From Chara braunii (Eukaryota; Streptophyta; Charophyceae; Charales; Characeae), in NCBI GenBank assembly GCA_003427395.1, contig BFEA01000054.1, positions 2,811,193 to 2,875,192 of the forward strand: a DNA stretch of 64,000 nucleotides, written 5' to 3'. Numbering within the stretch: the stretch's first letter is position 1; each line of letters opens with the position of its first letter. This document shows positions 22,261-34,179 of this stretch, piece by piece. The translations under genes and the position numbers were made by a program. Below the pieces are notes generated by a model. It had not been told where the DNA came from. It ran no database searches and worked only from the letters and a program-made list of their open reading frames with translations.

Positions 22261-23020
22261 ACTAGAACTTACGTACAGATGGAAGTCAGTCAAGCTCGCT
22301 CTTGATACCCTTCACAGGTCAAGGACAGCGCGGAGAGGCTAGTGCAGTTCTTTAGAGAGTGGTTGGGAGGGGATCGAGAGGGGTAGGTTGCAGAGGTGTG
22401 CTGGTCTAGGGATCGGGATGGAAGAGAATGGGGAGGAAGGACAAGGAAGGGAGGTAGTGCCACACGATTATCAAGTGAGGTTCAAAGACTGGCTGACCAT
22501 TGACTCCAGTGTCCCCTTGAGACCAGCAGAGGATTTTCCGGCTCCGTTCCCTCCCCACCCACGGTCCCTGGAAATACGACTGTTGTGACAGCCATTTGTC
22601 ATCCGCAAAATGGCAGAGTATTGACCTGAAATTTGGTGACAGCAGCACCACTCCCTCAAGCTTGTAAATTAGCGAACTTCCATCCATGTATTTAGGAAGG
22701 GACGATAAGCATGGGCTACGTCCACATGACAAGGTAAACTGGGAGAGAAATGGGCAGGGAGACGCACGACCACACTGGTGCCCCCCAGTGGCCCCATGGT
22801 GTCTCCAGGCCAGGATAGCAGGGTTTGCCGCCTTGACTAGACACTTTTTCACAAAAAAAGAGGGTTAGAAAGGGTGCGTGCACTGGGTGGATACAGATGG
22901 AGAGCCCTTCCACAACCTGCTCAGTCAATCCTCTGGAATCCAGAGTAATCAATGCTGGCAGGCGTTTTCCAGTCTCGTTTTTTCGGACGCTCTCGAATGT
23001 TTCTGTATTATTTCTGCATA

Positions 23021-23141
23021 AGGGACGCTGGACCCGTTTTTCAGCAAGTGATGCTCCCGGCCAATAGATGGAGCCTCTCCCCAGGTGCTAGCAGCGGCTG
23101 CTCTTATCAGCACCGCTAGCACTGAAGGGGGTGTTTAAAAT

Positions 23142-23179
<38 letters not shown>

Positions 23180-23180
23180 C
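23021..23180 (+). repeat. LINE 3' tail plus poly(A), copy T3
   Basis: AGGGACGCTGGACCCG, AATAGATGGAGCC, a GTGCTAGCAGCGGCTGCTC / CAGCACCGCTAGCAC hairpin, then AAATAAATAAATAAATT and about 24 A. Confidence 0.88.
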
Positions 23181-23367
23181 TTGAAACCAGGAAGAGACAG
23201 AGGACCTGGTATGTGGGAACCAAAAGCCACTGAAAGTGTCTGGGCTGTCCAGTTTGGATCTCTGCTCTTTCAAATTGTTGATCACCTCCATGTAAATCTC
23301 CTCCTCTCTGCCAAGCAATCAGATCAGGGTTCTGTAGATCTGATGATTGGGCCATATGTTAACGCAG

Positions 23368-24161
23368 TTCAGACTGAAGGCATATTTGGAGGCCTCCTCA
23401 ACCAAGGAGTCACCACACTTTTGTACAAGAAAGGCTCCAAGAATGAGGTCAGGAATTACAGACCCATTACATTACTGCCTGTTCCCTACAAAATGGTGGC
23501 GAAGGCGCTCACTAACCGCATGCTCCCCCACATGACACACCTCATCCACCCTGATCAGTCCGGGCTTATACCCGAAAGGAACATACAAGATAATATCTTA
23601 CTGGTGAATGAGACCATAAAATACGCAAGACAAAGGAAGAAGGAAGCTGAGGTTCTTTTCATTGACTTTGAAAAGACTTATGATCATGTGGACTGGGTCT
23701 TCCTGGACCTCTGTATGCAAAAAATGAATTTCGGGCCCAATTTCAGGAAATGGGTGGCCACCCTCCATAGAACAGCGACAACCAATGTCATGGTGAACGG
23801 CCATCTCTCCAACCCTTTCTCGCTTCAGCGATCGGTTAGGCAAGGGGATCCTATTGCCCCATTGTTGTTTGTTATCATAATGGAGGCACTTGCCTCGGCC
23901 ATCAGAGATAACCCCGAAATACAAAAGATAGATGTACCCGAAATCCCGCACCACTGCATCCCAGTCACATCGCTCTTTGCTGATGATTTGACGGTGCTGA
24001 TTAAAGCCAATCAGTCCTCTCTACAAGCGCTGGTCGCTACCATACACACATTCTCAATAGCATCTGATATGGTCGTGAACTGGGGATCCAAGACTGAGGG
24101 TTGGTGGCTCCATCCACAAGGCATTCCACCCCCCCGACCCGGTTGTTGCATGGAAACATAA
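23368..24161 (+). pseudogene. LINE reverse transcriptase, first frame segment
   Basis: Polymerase palm of ORF2: GVTTLLYKKGSKNEVRNYRP, VLFIDFEKTYDHVDWVFLDL (first Asp), RQGDPIAPLLFVIIMEAL and SLFADDLTVLIKA (the DD pair near 23975-23990). All catalytic positions are present, unlike LINE-1. The frame is lost at a C7 run at about 24127-24134, where the expected continuation moves to the frame open from 24181. Confidence 0.92.
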
Positions 24162-24180
24162 GGAGGAGGCCATACGGATC

Positions 24181-25752
24181 TTGGGAGTGCGCCTGACAGC
24201 GCTGGGACCTCCGCTCGACCATGGGGCCTCCTTGGTGGAAGAGGCCCTGAGAAGAATGGCCAGGTGGAAAGGTCTACACACTTCAATAGTGGGTAGAGCG
24301 CTCGCATTAAATACCGCAATATTTTCGACAATGTGGTATAAAGCGGCATGCTGGCCAATTCCGCCCAAACAACTTCAAAGATTGAGGAAAGCAGCGGCTG
24401 CATACCTGTGGAAGAACGATCATGAGGACCCTGCCTTCATCTCTAGAGTCGCATGGGACAGCGTGGCCCAGCCTAGCTCAAAAGGGGGTTTGGCAATTCT
24501 AGAACCGCAAAACCAGTTAAAAGCGCTCTCTTTTAAGATTCTCATCCGTCTGTTGATGGGGAATGATGTCTTATGGGCCCCTTATGCACACATCCAGATC
24601 GCCAATCTTGCCCCCGCCTCCCCACCGGAAAGGCAGGTACACCCGCTGCAATGGCTAACTAATCCGGCGTGGTCGATCCCTGGCCCGCACTCATCAGCCG
24701 CCCTTCTTGCTCAACAGACACCAACAAGAAGCGACATAGCAAATGACCCGCTATGGCCCAACATGGTGAAACTGTGGAGGGAGATGGGTGCTCAAAACGT
24801 TTCTCCACACCTACGCTGGCACGACATAGTCAGGCAGCCGCTCTTCGGAAATCCGTGCATATGCGACGACGAAGGGCGACCTTTTCAAATGTCAATGCGT
24901 TCTCACTGGAGGCAATGGGTCGCTAAGGGCATCTTCATTGTGGGAGATATATGGGACTTCCGAAGGGGCGCATGGAAAACGGCGGAGCAACTTAAAGACC
25001 AACTCAAATATATTAGAGGAAGGGAGGAAAACCTGGAAAGACTTCAAGAATCCATCCCCCTCGCATGGATCCAGCCCCTGAAAAGTGGCCCCTCGATTGA
25101 AGAAGGAGATTGGGTTGTCCATTGGCCCCAGAGCGAACTCCCTCGCTCGGTGGGCAAGGTTGTTAAACTGAGAGACCAGACCGCCCATATACAAGCATAC
25201 GACATATCTACTCCAGGGGCTACATGGTCAGCACTGCGAAGAAACCAAGACGAGGACACAGATCGGAATTGGGTTGGCCTGATCAGGGTGAGGGTGCTGG
25301 ACGGAACACACCAATCCCATGTTGTATACCGACCATGCTCCCCAATCTCGACCCTCCCCTTCGATCCTGCAGAATGGCAGTGGACCCAAAACGGTGACAC
25401 CGCTCCTCCTGTAAAACCATGGGAATACATGGTAAAGCATGGATACCGAACAATTCATAAAACGCAGTCCACAAAACAGACTGTGCAAAAGAGATGGGAC
25501 AAAGACTCTATCCTCCCTCGGGGGAAGATCGCCGATTTCAGATGGAACCCGTACACAAACACAATGCCGACATCCCACCGGGCCCTCGAATGGCAGATAT
25601 TGTATCGATGTCTGCCCACCCCCGACTGGCTGTCTCAAGGACAGACTTGGAACAGAAAGGCCTCCTCTCCCCCATCTGCAGCTACTGTGACTGGTTTTCC
25701 CAACCCTCCCGTGCCACACTGGAACATGGCCTACTGGGATGCCCTATGGTAA
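24181..25752 (+). pseudogene. LINE ORF2 thumb/connection segment
   Basis: Continues the RT after the C-run frameshift: ILGVRLTALG, MWYKAACWPIPPKQL, AAAYLWKNDHED, WHDIVRQPLFGN, STLPFDPAEWQW and RALEWQILYRCLPTPDW. A one-base loss near 25637 moves the true frame to the next segment. The tail of this frame past that point is out of register. Confidence 0.9.
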
Positions 25753-26285
25753 CCCAGATCTGGAGATGGTGGGATGCTGCCTGGACATGCCTGACCGACT
25801 CCCAATTTCCCTGGGCTCCTAAACTGCTGCTGATTGGCACCCTGACAGAATCCCAGGCAGGTTGGTCTCCCTATGAGAAGAATCTGTTCCACATCACTAG
25901 AATAGAACTTCTGATGCTCGCCTGGCGCACCCGCTGCTCCTTTGAACGGAAGCAACATGACTTTACTGCCCCCCAAGCAAAGGAACACCTAACTCAGTAC
26001 CTGGTGAGCAGGGTAAGAACAGCATGGGATTGTGCCAAACAACAAATCCAAAAGATACAGGAAGACCCGACCCTCACAGAATCCCAAAAAAAAATTAAAG
26101 GAAACGAAATAACCAACCGATTAACAGATGAGTGGCTGGGCCAAAAGAGAGCTGTGGCAGACCTTCAGGAATCCCGACTATGTTGGAAGAATTGGAGGAT
26201 GGAGGAGCACAAATGGCCCCTGAAACCATATGACCACTTCTCGGTTCCGTTTGATGCTTCCCCCCCTTCCTTCGTTCTCCTTTAA
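25494..26285 (+). pseudogene. LINE ORF2 zinc-finger C-terminus
   Basis: The genuine part starts at about 25640: RTDLEQKGLLSPICSYCDW, RATLEHGLLGCP, WRWWDAAWTCLTD, ending HFSVPFDASPPSFVLL and TAA. The CxxC..H..C finger is intact. The last residues resemble the QPTNFILV end of LINE-2, marking the natural C-terminus. Confidence 0.88.
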
Positions 26286-27041
26286 GAAAATGTGATGGAG
26301 ACCCCGTCAGCCTGCCCTTTCACACCCCGCTACCCTCCCCCATTTTCCCCGCCCCTCCCACAACCCTTCCAGTCACTACATACCTGTGCACAAGGGCCAG
26401 CCACGCCACAACTGGAGCGGAGTAAATGGATGCCATCACATGACGGAAGCCAGCTGGAAACTGGAGTGGACTCCAGGGATGATATCAGATGAAACCAGAG
26501 GACGGATGGCCGCTGGAGAAACATCGGCCCACAGGGGGACTAACGGCTTGTCAACAATTTTGAAGCTTACATCAAGGAGCAAGCTCCAGAGGGGTGAGGG
26601 TTTCGGCGGGGGTTTACAGCAGGGTCAAAGAAAGGGAAGGTGAACATCATGGGATCCCTGTCTTCAGAGTTCGCTCTACTTGCAAACCACTCGGCATCAC
26701 AATGATTGGTACTTCATATCAAGCTGGGCGTTTTGTCTGTAGAAGCCAAGGATCACTAAAACCCAGACCGGGAGTTTAGAGAGGGTTTAGGGTTTAATAG
26801 GGTTTAAATGGGGATGCCCAGAGTATGGGTTTCGACAGGTTCTACCATTAAATGGAAACATCATAAAGTTACAAAGAATAGGGGGGCTGCAAAATAGGGC
26901 AGGGCCACTAATCAAGGACGCTCCAAGATGGGAAGGGAGACACGAGCAGCTCCGAAGGGAAAATGGAGCCCCGACTTTAGAAGTGAAATATCCTCAGCCC
27001 TACAGAATGAAACAGCAAACTCTGAAATGAAAGTTGTTCAA
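26286..27041 (+). other. LINE-3 3' untranslated region
   Basis: Non-coding. Includes a GAGGGTTTAGGGTTTAATAG telomere-like stretch at about 26780-26800. Confidence 0.6.
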
Positions 27042-27178
27042 AGGGACGCTGGACCCGGTTTCCAGCAGGTGCCGCTCCCCACCAATAGATGGAGCAGCCC
27101 GACAGATAAGCCTTCAATCCTGACGGTTCTCTCACCACCGCCGGGATAGAGGGCTTACACATGGGTTTTTCTTTAAAG

Positions 27179-27210
<32 letters not shown>
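27042..27210 (+). repeat. LINE 3' tail plus poly(A), copy T4
   Basis: AGGGACGCTGGACCCGG, CCAATAGATGGAGC, then a distal part (CCTTCAATCCTGACGGTTCT, GGGATAGAGGGCTT) different from T2/T3 but shared with the insert at 28455-28558. About 32 A follow. Confidence 0.88.
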
Positions 27211-27212
<2 letters not shown>

Positions 27213-27235
27213 TTGGGCCATGTGCCTTTTGAGCC

Positions 27236-28820
27236 CTATTTCTGAGTTGTGCCCCACTGCCCGCCCTTCCACCATCTGCAGGAGCAATTTATGTCCACTA
27301 CGCGGTCTACGCTGCATCCCACCAGCCATAACCTCGCAAACTTAGCTCTGATTTTCTGCTGCACGTCCAGATCACCCGGATTAGAATGCTTGGTTCTCTG
27401 CCATTTGCATAGAATCTCAGCCTGAATCACTAACCATGTAGCCGCCCAGACAGGAGAGGACTTTGAGAGTTCTGCTTCACCTTTCCTTCCATATGCATTG
27501 GACCAAAGTGTCACGGTGACCTTTCTGATCATGCCGAACCACATTCTCACCGTCTTCCAAAAGTGGGAAAGGATGTTAGTCCACAGGAGGAGTTGGACGG
27601 TGTTCGGGGAAGGGGGTAGGAAAAAGCGATTCCCAGAGGTCGAATGCCCTAGCCCAGTATTCACTGATAGTCGACTGTCTACATCGTATTAAGCAGTGTA
27701 TGATGTCTTCTGGTTCATTGTCCGAGCAGACCACACATAAGTCCAAGCTGTTGGGATCAGTCCTGATAAGCAACCATTGGTTGAGTCAGACTGGTAGAGA
27801 ATCTAGAGATACATGGGAGATGAGCCATTGAAGGGTCCTAATTTTGAGAGGCCAATTTGTTTTGAATTTTTTTCCATGGTATTTGCGATAATATCTGATT
27901 AGCATCCTGACTAATTAGCTTCGACAATTTGTTCTTGATTGTCAGATCAGGGTCTTTAGTATTCAGCAGTACGTTATATCCCAGTTTAATTGTGTACTCA
28001 GGAATCTGGACGACCATTTGATTTTGATATTCTTGCTTCTGCCTGGTGTCCAGGCCCAGTCTACCCGGTTGAATTCTAAGTCTGTAATTGCAGTGTCCAT
28101 CTTAAACATTGTTTTCGGCCACACTCCCAACAACCTGACTTTTCTAAGCACGAACGGATTTAGGACTGATAGCTCCACCTCTTTGTTAAGAATCGAGTGG
28201 GAGCCTTGCGTGGTAGAAGCAATTCGAAAGGAGGTGAACACAGCAAGGGTGTTTGATCCCTGTTGCTTACGGGAGAATTGGAATGCCCTTCTGGGTGCAG
28301 TTTCCCGGAGCAGCACTCCCCATTCTCGGTGAAGACTTCTCTCAACAATTCCTTCCACCCTTTTGGGAAACATTTTATGATAATTTGCAAGTTCTCATCT
28401 GGGCGGTGGCACCCCTTGAGGTGGGTGCCAAGCTCCTGTTCTGTCAACCAATCCTTTTTTTTTTTTTTTTAATTAAAAAAAAGCCCTTGTGCCAGCCCTC
28501 TATCCCAGCGGTGGTACGAGAACCGCCAGGATTGAGGGCTTGTCGATCGGGCTGCTCCGTCAACCCATCCTTTTCATAATCCCAGATATGGCTCAGTCTC
28601 TAAACTCCGTGTTCAATCCATGATATCCATCTCCTTCACCGTTGCTTCAGAGAGAGCGGGTGATCACTTTCATCTCTCACTCTTTGATTCAAAGACAGGT
28701 TGTCTGAAGACTTCGCCCTTAGACCTGGGTCTCCCAACTTTCTTTGGCATGATTTCCCATCATATTTGTAGTAATCCAGTCCAGTAGGGTGAGGGAGTCC
28801 TGACTTCGTTTGAAAGAGCC
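27236..28820 (-). pseudogene. Minus-strand LINE fragment, different subfamily
   Basis: Minus-strand pieces in order include KIKWSSRFLSTQLNW with WDITYC (about 27963-28373), then a finger-like LCVVCSDNEPEDIIHCLIRC (about 27740-27690) and a tail of decayed frame (27236-27664). The CxxC..H..C pattern with HCLIRC matches the zf-RVT role, but the sequence is far from LINE-1/2/3. Several frameshifts. It is interrupted by the short insert at 28455 and cut at 28825 by a gypsy LTR. Confidence 0.65.
28455..28558 (-). mobile_element. Short retro-insert: LINE-tail copy flanked by a 12-bp target duplication
   Basis: On the minus strand it reads GACAAGCCCTCAATCCTGGC, GGGATAGAGGGCTGG and an A/T-rich tail. 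It matches the distal half of tail T4. It is flanked by GTCAACCAATCC (28443-28454) and GTCAACCCATCC (28559-28570), a one-mismatch target-site duplication. This is an extremely 5'-truncated LINE copy or a SINE borrowing the tail. Confidence 0.85.
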
Positions 28821-29584
28821 CCTCTGTGACGAACTATTTTCTGTAATCGAGTGACTTTCTGTGCGAAGCTGCTTTGGGGGAAACGGGACGGGCTGGTCGG
28901 GTGAAATACGTAGGAATCGGTCGGCCGAGCGGGCTGCATGAATGCCCTTGCTTCTTTTTCGTTTTTCTTTTGGATTTTGTTGGGCCAGTACCGGGAAAAG
29001 TCCCGCGTAGGTAGTTAGGTGACCGTGCCTTAGCGAGCGCGAGAAATAACTGTTGCCATAGCTTCTTTCTTGTTCTGCTGTCGGCACTGGGAATTTTTGG
29101 CGCGATCATCGCGCGGGAATATCGTTTTTTTTTTAATTTTCGAACTAATGTCGAGCCCCCGCGAGCTCTCGGAATTATTTTCTTTCGGAATTTATTTTTG
29201 CAATTAGGATTTAGACTAAGAATTTAGGTACCTTGCAATCTGGCTGCACGGCGCATCTTGCTTGCTCGCACTGTGCCTCGGCAAGATCTGGGCTCTGATC
29301 CCGTGCGCCTTAATCTTGCGTGTAACTGTAATTTTTGGCGGGCGCAATTGCAACTCTAATCTTCTTGATCTTGATGTCCTTCGTGTTTCCTCCGTCCCTC
29401 CTCGCCCTCGCCCGTGTATGCACATCCCTTTCTCTGTTCTAATTGGTCCCCACGTTCCATGACTGGATCGACGCGTGGAGAGTGGTTCCGCCCCCCGCGC
29501 CGCGGCCTGGCCATGCAGACGTAGGCACCTCCTCCTTTCTTCTACTTTGGCATAATCCGGGGTTTCTCGCACAAGCATGCATGC

Positions 29585-29590
29585 TATACA
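29585..29590 (+). promoter_or_regulatory. TATA-like box of LTR copy A
   Basis: GCATGCATGCTATACATT aligns with GCATGCACGCTATAAATT in copy C and GCAAGCGCGCTATAAATT in copy B, but is weakened (TATACA). Confidence 0.55.
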
Positions 29591-30816
29591 TTCCGCAAGC
29601 GCGATTAGTTGTCTCTCTCTGAGTTTGGAAGGTAAGCGCGGTTAGTGAGGATTGGCTAAGTTAAACGAGTAAGTTGGAAGGTGAGTAGAGTGAGTCGGAC
29701 GATCCGACGAGCTGGTGCTGAGTAAGCGGGGTTGACGTGCGGGCCACGACGGACTCTGGCGCACGGGCGAACTTGGCTTGCGTGCTCGGACTAAGCGGGG
29801 TGACGACTCGGTGTTGGTGCGAGGCGACGGACTGCCCGCATCGTAAGTGATGAGGAGAGAGAGAGAGAGAGTGTGTGTGAGAGAGAGAGAACGTGTCGGG
29901 GTGGTGTCTTTTCCTCCCTCATCTCTGGTTGTTGTCCATCTCGGTGATTGGCTTGATCTTCCCTCTTTACTCCTGCTTGTATTGCAAATTTGTTGAGATC
30001 GGGTACGATGATTGTCTGTGCATGGCTTCGGTGAGCTTGGACTATGACGATGTGGTCTGATTCGGTTATGAGGATTGATGCATGAACCTTCGTCGATTTC
30101 TCATTTCAGTTTTTCTGGGAATTCGCACGGTCCTCGAATGTCGATCAATGCATGGGTATCGGGTCTAGGGAAAATGCGTCTTCGGAACTAAGCTATCCGG
30201 CAGAGCAATCACCCGATTGTTGGCGCGATCCCTGTTGGATCCCATGGACACGTAGGAATCTCGGACAGGAATAAACTAGAGCACTCGCAATTAAGTGACT
30301 GATTAGATGCGCCCAACTGAACTCCTTCCCTAATGATTGGCCAACCGTTGCGAGTTATCTGTCTTATTGGAATGCATGCCATTCTTTGGGAAACCAAAGA
30401 ATTTCGACACATATGAGCATGTCAATTTCCCATTCTTGCTTTTTTGTTCTTTTTCGGATTAAAAGGAAAGGTCCGGAGGAAATTCGGCGGTCTTTGCCGA
30501 TAAATGGTTCCCCCCCCCCCCCCCCCCCCCCTGATAAATGAATGTTTGATCCAAACGTGTGATGACCTTTTGATTGTTTTTTCGATGTTTGTCTTTGACA
30601 CACGCATTCGAATGTGTAACTGCCACGTGTCGGGCTAACACAACGACTGATTAGATGATCGCCCGACCAGAGAACAGCCAGTCGATCTGCCTCGATCGAT
30701 TGCGAACGTGATCTTGTGCACGCACGTGTAGGCTCGACCAGAAAGGGTGCTGCCTACACGCGTGTCTGCAAGACCTGCGTTTGAACCCATGTTTAAACTT
30801 GCAAATTTTTGACGGC

Positions 30817-31365
30817 ATGAATAGTAGTACTCCCTTCCACGTCACGGATCGGGAAAGCCAGAGACATCGACGGTTCCGAGAATACTGGGAGTGGAAGAAC
30901 GCCTGCCTTCTCGCGCGACCCAGGTCCAACCCTCCCAAATTCCCCTACTGGACCGGAAACGAACGTGTCTATGAGTGGGACATTGAACGGGTCTTAAGCG
31001 TGATCCCTTTTCCCTCCCAGTTCCCCAGTTCACACGCGAGCCATGTCATCGTCGAACCGGGTGTCGTCATCATCAAGACAGACTTCCCTCCTTATCGCCT
31101 CGTACTGCCCTTTTATTGCATAACAGCTGCCCTGTGGCACGCGATCGCCCCCTACTGGCCCCAAACCCCGTGCTCCGAGTGCCAGCAAGACAGCAAGTAC
31201 CGAGCCGCAGGATTCGTTCGACGAACCCGGACGGAGGCCGAACAGCGAATGCACAGCCTTCGCCTGAGGCAAGCCTCGTCGGACTCCGAGGCTTGCCACG
31301 AGCAACGCCAACGATTAATCAGACAACGCGACACCCATAGCGTTCCGCCAGTACACCAAATTTGA
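30817..31365 (+). CDS. LTR-encoded ORF of unknown function, copy A
   Basis: 182 residues from the ATG at 30817. Unknown family. The core PGVVIIKTDFPPYRLVLPFY then WHAIAPYWPQTPCSEC aligns with the ORFs of copies B and C. Invariant features are APYWP and a following CxxC. The N-terminal third (FPYWTGNERVYEWDIERVL) and the Arg/Gln-rich C-terminus differ between copies. No signal peptide or membrane helix is evident. An open frame in a diverged copy, where neighbouring gag is truncated, hints at past selection (inference). Confidence 0.55.
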   Translation: MNSSTPFHVTDRESQRHRRFREYWEWKNACLLARPRSNPPKFPYWTGNERVYEWDIERVLSVIPFPSQFPSSHASHVIVEPGVVIIKTDFPPYRLVLPFYCITAALWHAIAPYWPQTPCSECQQDSKYRAAGFVRRTRTEAEQRMHSLRLRQASSDSEACHEQRQRLIRQRDTHSVPPVHQI

Positions 31366-31607
31366 GCCCGGCCTCGGCAACGAAACCCCCAAGGATGGTG
31401 ATGAGTCTGATGACATCCCTTGAGGCGTAAAAGCCAAACGCGACCCGCGCTTACCATCTTGCACAATTGTCCCTGAGACTTGCCACAGGAGATCCCAGTT
31501 CCGACCTGGGACTCCACCCCCACTATCCTAAAATCCTTGGCACACCCCTTTTCGCACTTCCGGGCCCCCAGTTCACCCCGATCAGGAAGTCGTGTTGGGC
31601 GTGAGGT

Positions 31608-31620
31608 TAGTATCGGAGCC
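31608..31620 (+). other. Primer-binding site, gypsy copy A (mutated)
   Basis: TAGTATCGGAGCC differs by one base from the copy C site TGGTATCGGAGCC, which is complementary to the 3' end of plant initiator tRNA-Met apart from one position. Confidence 0.7.
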
Positions 31621-31779
31621 GACACGTGGCAGACTTGAGGATTAGCAGAACTTCTGCAGAAGGAGTAATTCGTGTGCACCAATCTGGCGAACAAAGGACG
31701 ACCAAGACAGCGGAACGCGCCGCAACGTGATCCTACTATAATAACTCGGAGTACATCGGCTGGTCGGCAAGCTGCGAAC

Positions 31780-32150
31780 ATGAATGCCCATCCGGCCCCG
31801 AATCAAGGTCTGAATCCTGCGCGAAACCAGGCTCCGCGACCTCGCGCACCTACGGCTCCACCTGATCTCTACCTTTTCGATTCTGCACATTACTTAGTCG
31901 GGGCATGGCTGGCCACATTACGTGCGCAACAGTACGACAACAATGAAGCTCGAATTAACATCCTCGCTAGATTGGGAGGGGACGCGCACCACCGGTTCAA
32001 CACTTATGTTTGGGTAGATCTTCTGACCTTTGAGCGGAATTTGTTAAACCAATTCGATTATATCCATCCGGAACAAGCCATTTTTATAAATAAATATCGG
32101 GTTCGAAAACCACTCGAATCTGTTACTGAGTATCGTAACCGGTGTCGAGA
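31780..32150 (+). pseudogene. Gypsy gag fragment, copy A
   Basis: Reads PPDLYLFDSAHYLVGAWLAT, GGDAHHRFNTYVWVDLLTFE and KPLESVTEYRNRC, aligning with the N-terminal 130 residues of copy C gag. Similarity stops near 32145, so the rest of gag and pol is lost here. The position equivalent to the copy C ATG is not a Met; the first ATG of the frame is at 31780. Confidence 0.85.
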
Positions 32151-33188
32151 GCATCGGTCCGGCACCGCATAAAATGGGGCGGGACCCTCCCGTCCTCGTC
32201 ACGCAGGAGTTGGTCTTATCCTCGTCACGAATACATCATGAAGCTTCCGCAAGCCGCTCCGGCCGAGTGCTCCAGCCATACCTCTCGTGAACCCCTACGA
32301 CAGGATAGGGCCTACGCGAGGCATGACTTACCTCCACCTTATGGGAGTTGCCACCTCCCTTTGATGGGCGTATCCCCGTTGAGCAACCAGTCCACAATAC
32401 AAAAGCTAATCAGTTGCAATCACAGAGGTGGACCAACCGAGGGCGTTTCTCGTACGTTGTAGCATAGGGGGTACGCACGGTTTTATGCCTCTATCAGACC
32501 AGCACGCGAACCGACATCTTGGGGGGCTGAGGTTCCAAGCGCGACTTGTCGTCGGTCAACTAGGACACATCCCACACACCACGTGTACTCCACTCTAAAG
32601 AACATAAAAATAAAAACACACATACATACACATACACAAAACGACACAGAACAAACAATGTGACAACACTCCTAGTCCCTTAGTAGTCATCTCATAACTT
32701 TTGGATAGTCATCGCGCACGATACTTAGTATAAAACCGCGTGGACGCGGGGCTATAAAACCGCATGGACGCGGGGCTAACTCATATCGACTCGCAATGCC
32801 GGCTTACACAAGCAGTCGCAATGATGGCGTACTATGTAGTGTCCATAATCGAGCGGTCACTTGTGGATCCGAGTACCGCTTATGACACTCAAGTGTCGAA
32901 CTCGAAGTATCGTGAGGGTCTACCCCTTCACGATATTGCACGGCTGAAGGAATAGCCGTGCGGCCTCCTTGACACCTTCGGCCTTTAGGCTGAGTGCCCC
33001 GACAGGCAGGGCAAATAGGCTCTGCGCGGGGGGTGATCCCTTCCATGCAGGGCTTATGACCTGTGATGTCCTGGACAAGGACCTCGAATCCAGGCCCAGG
33101 ACCAACGTCCGACTAAGAAATCTTTAAGAAGCATACAACAACTAGAGGGTTTTTCTTTCCTTTCCCAGTCTCAACCCCAATTAAACCC
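32151..33188. other. Unassigned DNA with a 24-bp tandem duplication
   Basis: TATAAAACCGCGTGGACGCG occurs at 32729 and, with one change, at 32753 (period 24). Remaining sequence shows no recognisable gene, rRNA or tRNA. Confidence 0.5.
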
Positions 33189-33734
33189 TTAAGCGTAGGC
33201 CCCAATTACTGTTTGCGCCTGCATCAATGAAGGGCCCCTCCTTCCGCCTGGAAGCCGATAGACCAACTCTAGTTCCCCAACATGGGGACACTCTAGGACT
33301 TGCTCCCTTACTGCCTGAATGGTATCTGGATCCGCCATCTCGTGTGTGGCCACTACATCCATGGTCTTGTTCACATCAGACAAGCTGAGGGAAAACACCT
33401 CCTCGCGTGCCTCCTCTGTTGGTTCCTCACGGAGTTTCCGACGCTCGTCCTCTGATTCTTCAATTGTGAATGAACCTGGGTTAGGTCGATTCATAATGCT
33501 CCGCGGGTCTGTGTTCCGACAAGTGACTATCTCATAGTTTCCACATGTCGGGTCACACATGATCAGAATCAGAGTTCCGTCTTGTTTATTAAACATCAAC
33601 GTTTCTGTCTTACACCGGAACGATTTTCCTAAGAGGATGCCATGGTCCACATCTGGTATGACAAAGAAGCATGCTCTAGCCTTCACTCTTCCAACCTCAA
33701 TGAGCACGTTCGAGGCTAAAGGGGAGAATTTCAT
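33189..33734 (-). pseudogene. Retroelement aspartic-protease-like fragment
   Basis: Minus-strand frame of 181 codons. The N-terminal half (VLIEVGRVKARACFFVIPDV, DHGILLGKSF, TLMFNKQDGTLIL) resembles the second half of a retropepsin domain with the hydrophobic-hydrophobic-Gly ILLG motif. The catalytic DSG/DTG would lie upstream (above 33734) and is not seen. The C-terminal half is Glu-rich linker. Its orientation is opposite to gypsy copy A, so it comes from a separate insertion. Confidence 0.6.
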
Positions 33735-33904
33735 AGCCTTAGTAATAGGAGTTTGTCATAGTCCAAGAGAGACTGAGGAAGAGAGAATAATAAGGGTTTG
33801 AGGAAGGAGGAAGTCATGGCCAGAAGGGCAAGTGTGAAAGGAAGAGAGGACATGATCAAGGTTGGCATCTCAAGGTCATTGCACTATAGGAGGTAAGTGG
33901 GAAA

Positions 33905-34130
33905 AAAAAATGTTCTCTCTCTTTCTTCACACCTTGGTCTTCTTCTTCATTTTTCTTTTTCCCTTCTTTTTCTTTTTCTTCTTCGAATCTTCTTCTTCTC
34001 CTTCGTCCTTCTCCTCTCTTTTCTCTTCAACCTTCCTTTCTTCTCCTTGTTTTTTTTTTTTTTCTTATTGTCCTTTCTTACTTCCTTCTCTCCCGCTCCT
34101 TCTTCTATTTCCCCCCCTTTTCTCTTTGTG
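33905..34130. repeat. CTT/TTC-rich low-complexity tract
   Basis: Almost pure pyrimidine on the plus strand. Confidence 0.85.
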
Positions 34131-34179
34131 ACTAACATCGTAACCATAGGAAGAAGATAATGTAGTTCCTTTACTAGAG

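Larger units (their letters stand above)
23181..27210 (+). mobile_element. LINE-3: 5'-truncated copy with well-preserved RT
   Basis: Begins immediately after the poly(A) of the preceding copy. RT starts near 23370, ORF2 ends at 26285, the 3' UTR runs to 27041 and the tail plus poly(A) to 27210. Only single-base frame disruptions are seen. Confidence 0.85.
28825..31607 (+). repeat. Gypsy copy A, 5' LTR
   Basis: Starts TGTGACGAACTATTTTCTGT, matching the copy C LTR start at 53236. Further matches: GGCGCGATCATCGCGCGG, GCCGCGGCCTGGCCATGCAG, TATA-like at 29585 and GGGTTGACGTGCGGGCCACG at about 29729. It ends where the primer-binding site begins. About 2.8 kb, with a (GA)n patch near 29852-29890. 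It contains the ORF at 30817. Confidence 0.75.

Noticed and set aside
32160-33130. rDNA or organelle DNA
   Set aside because: No conserved rRNA or tRNA segment recognised.
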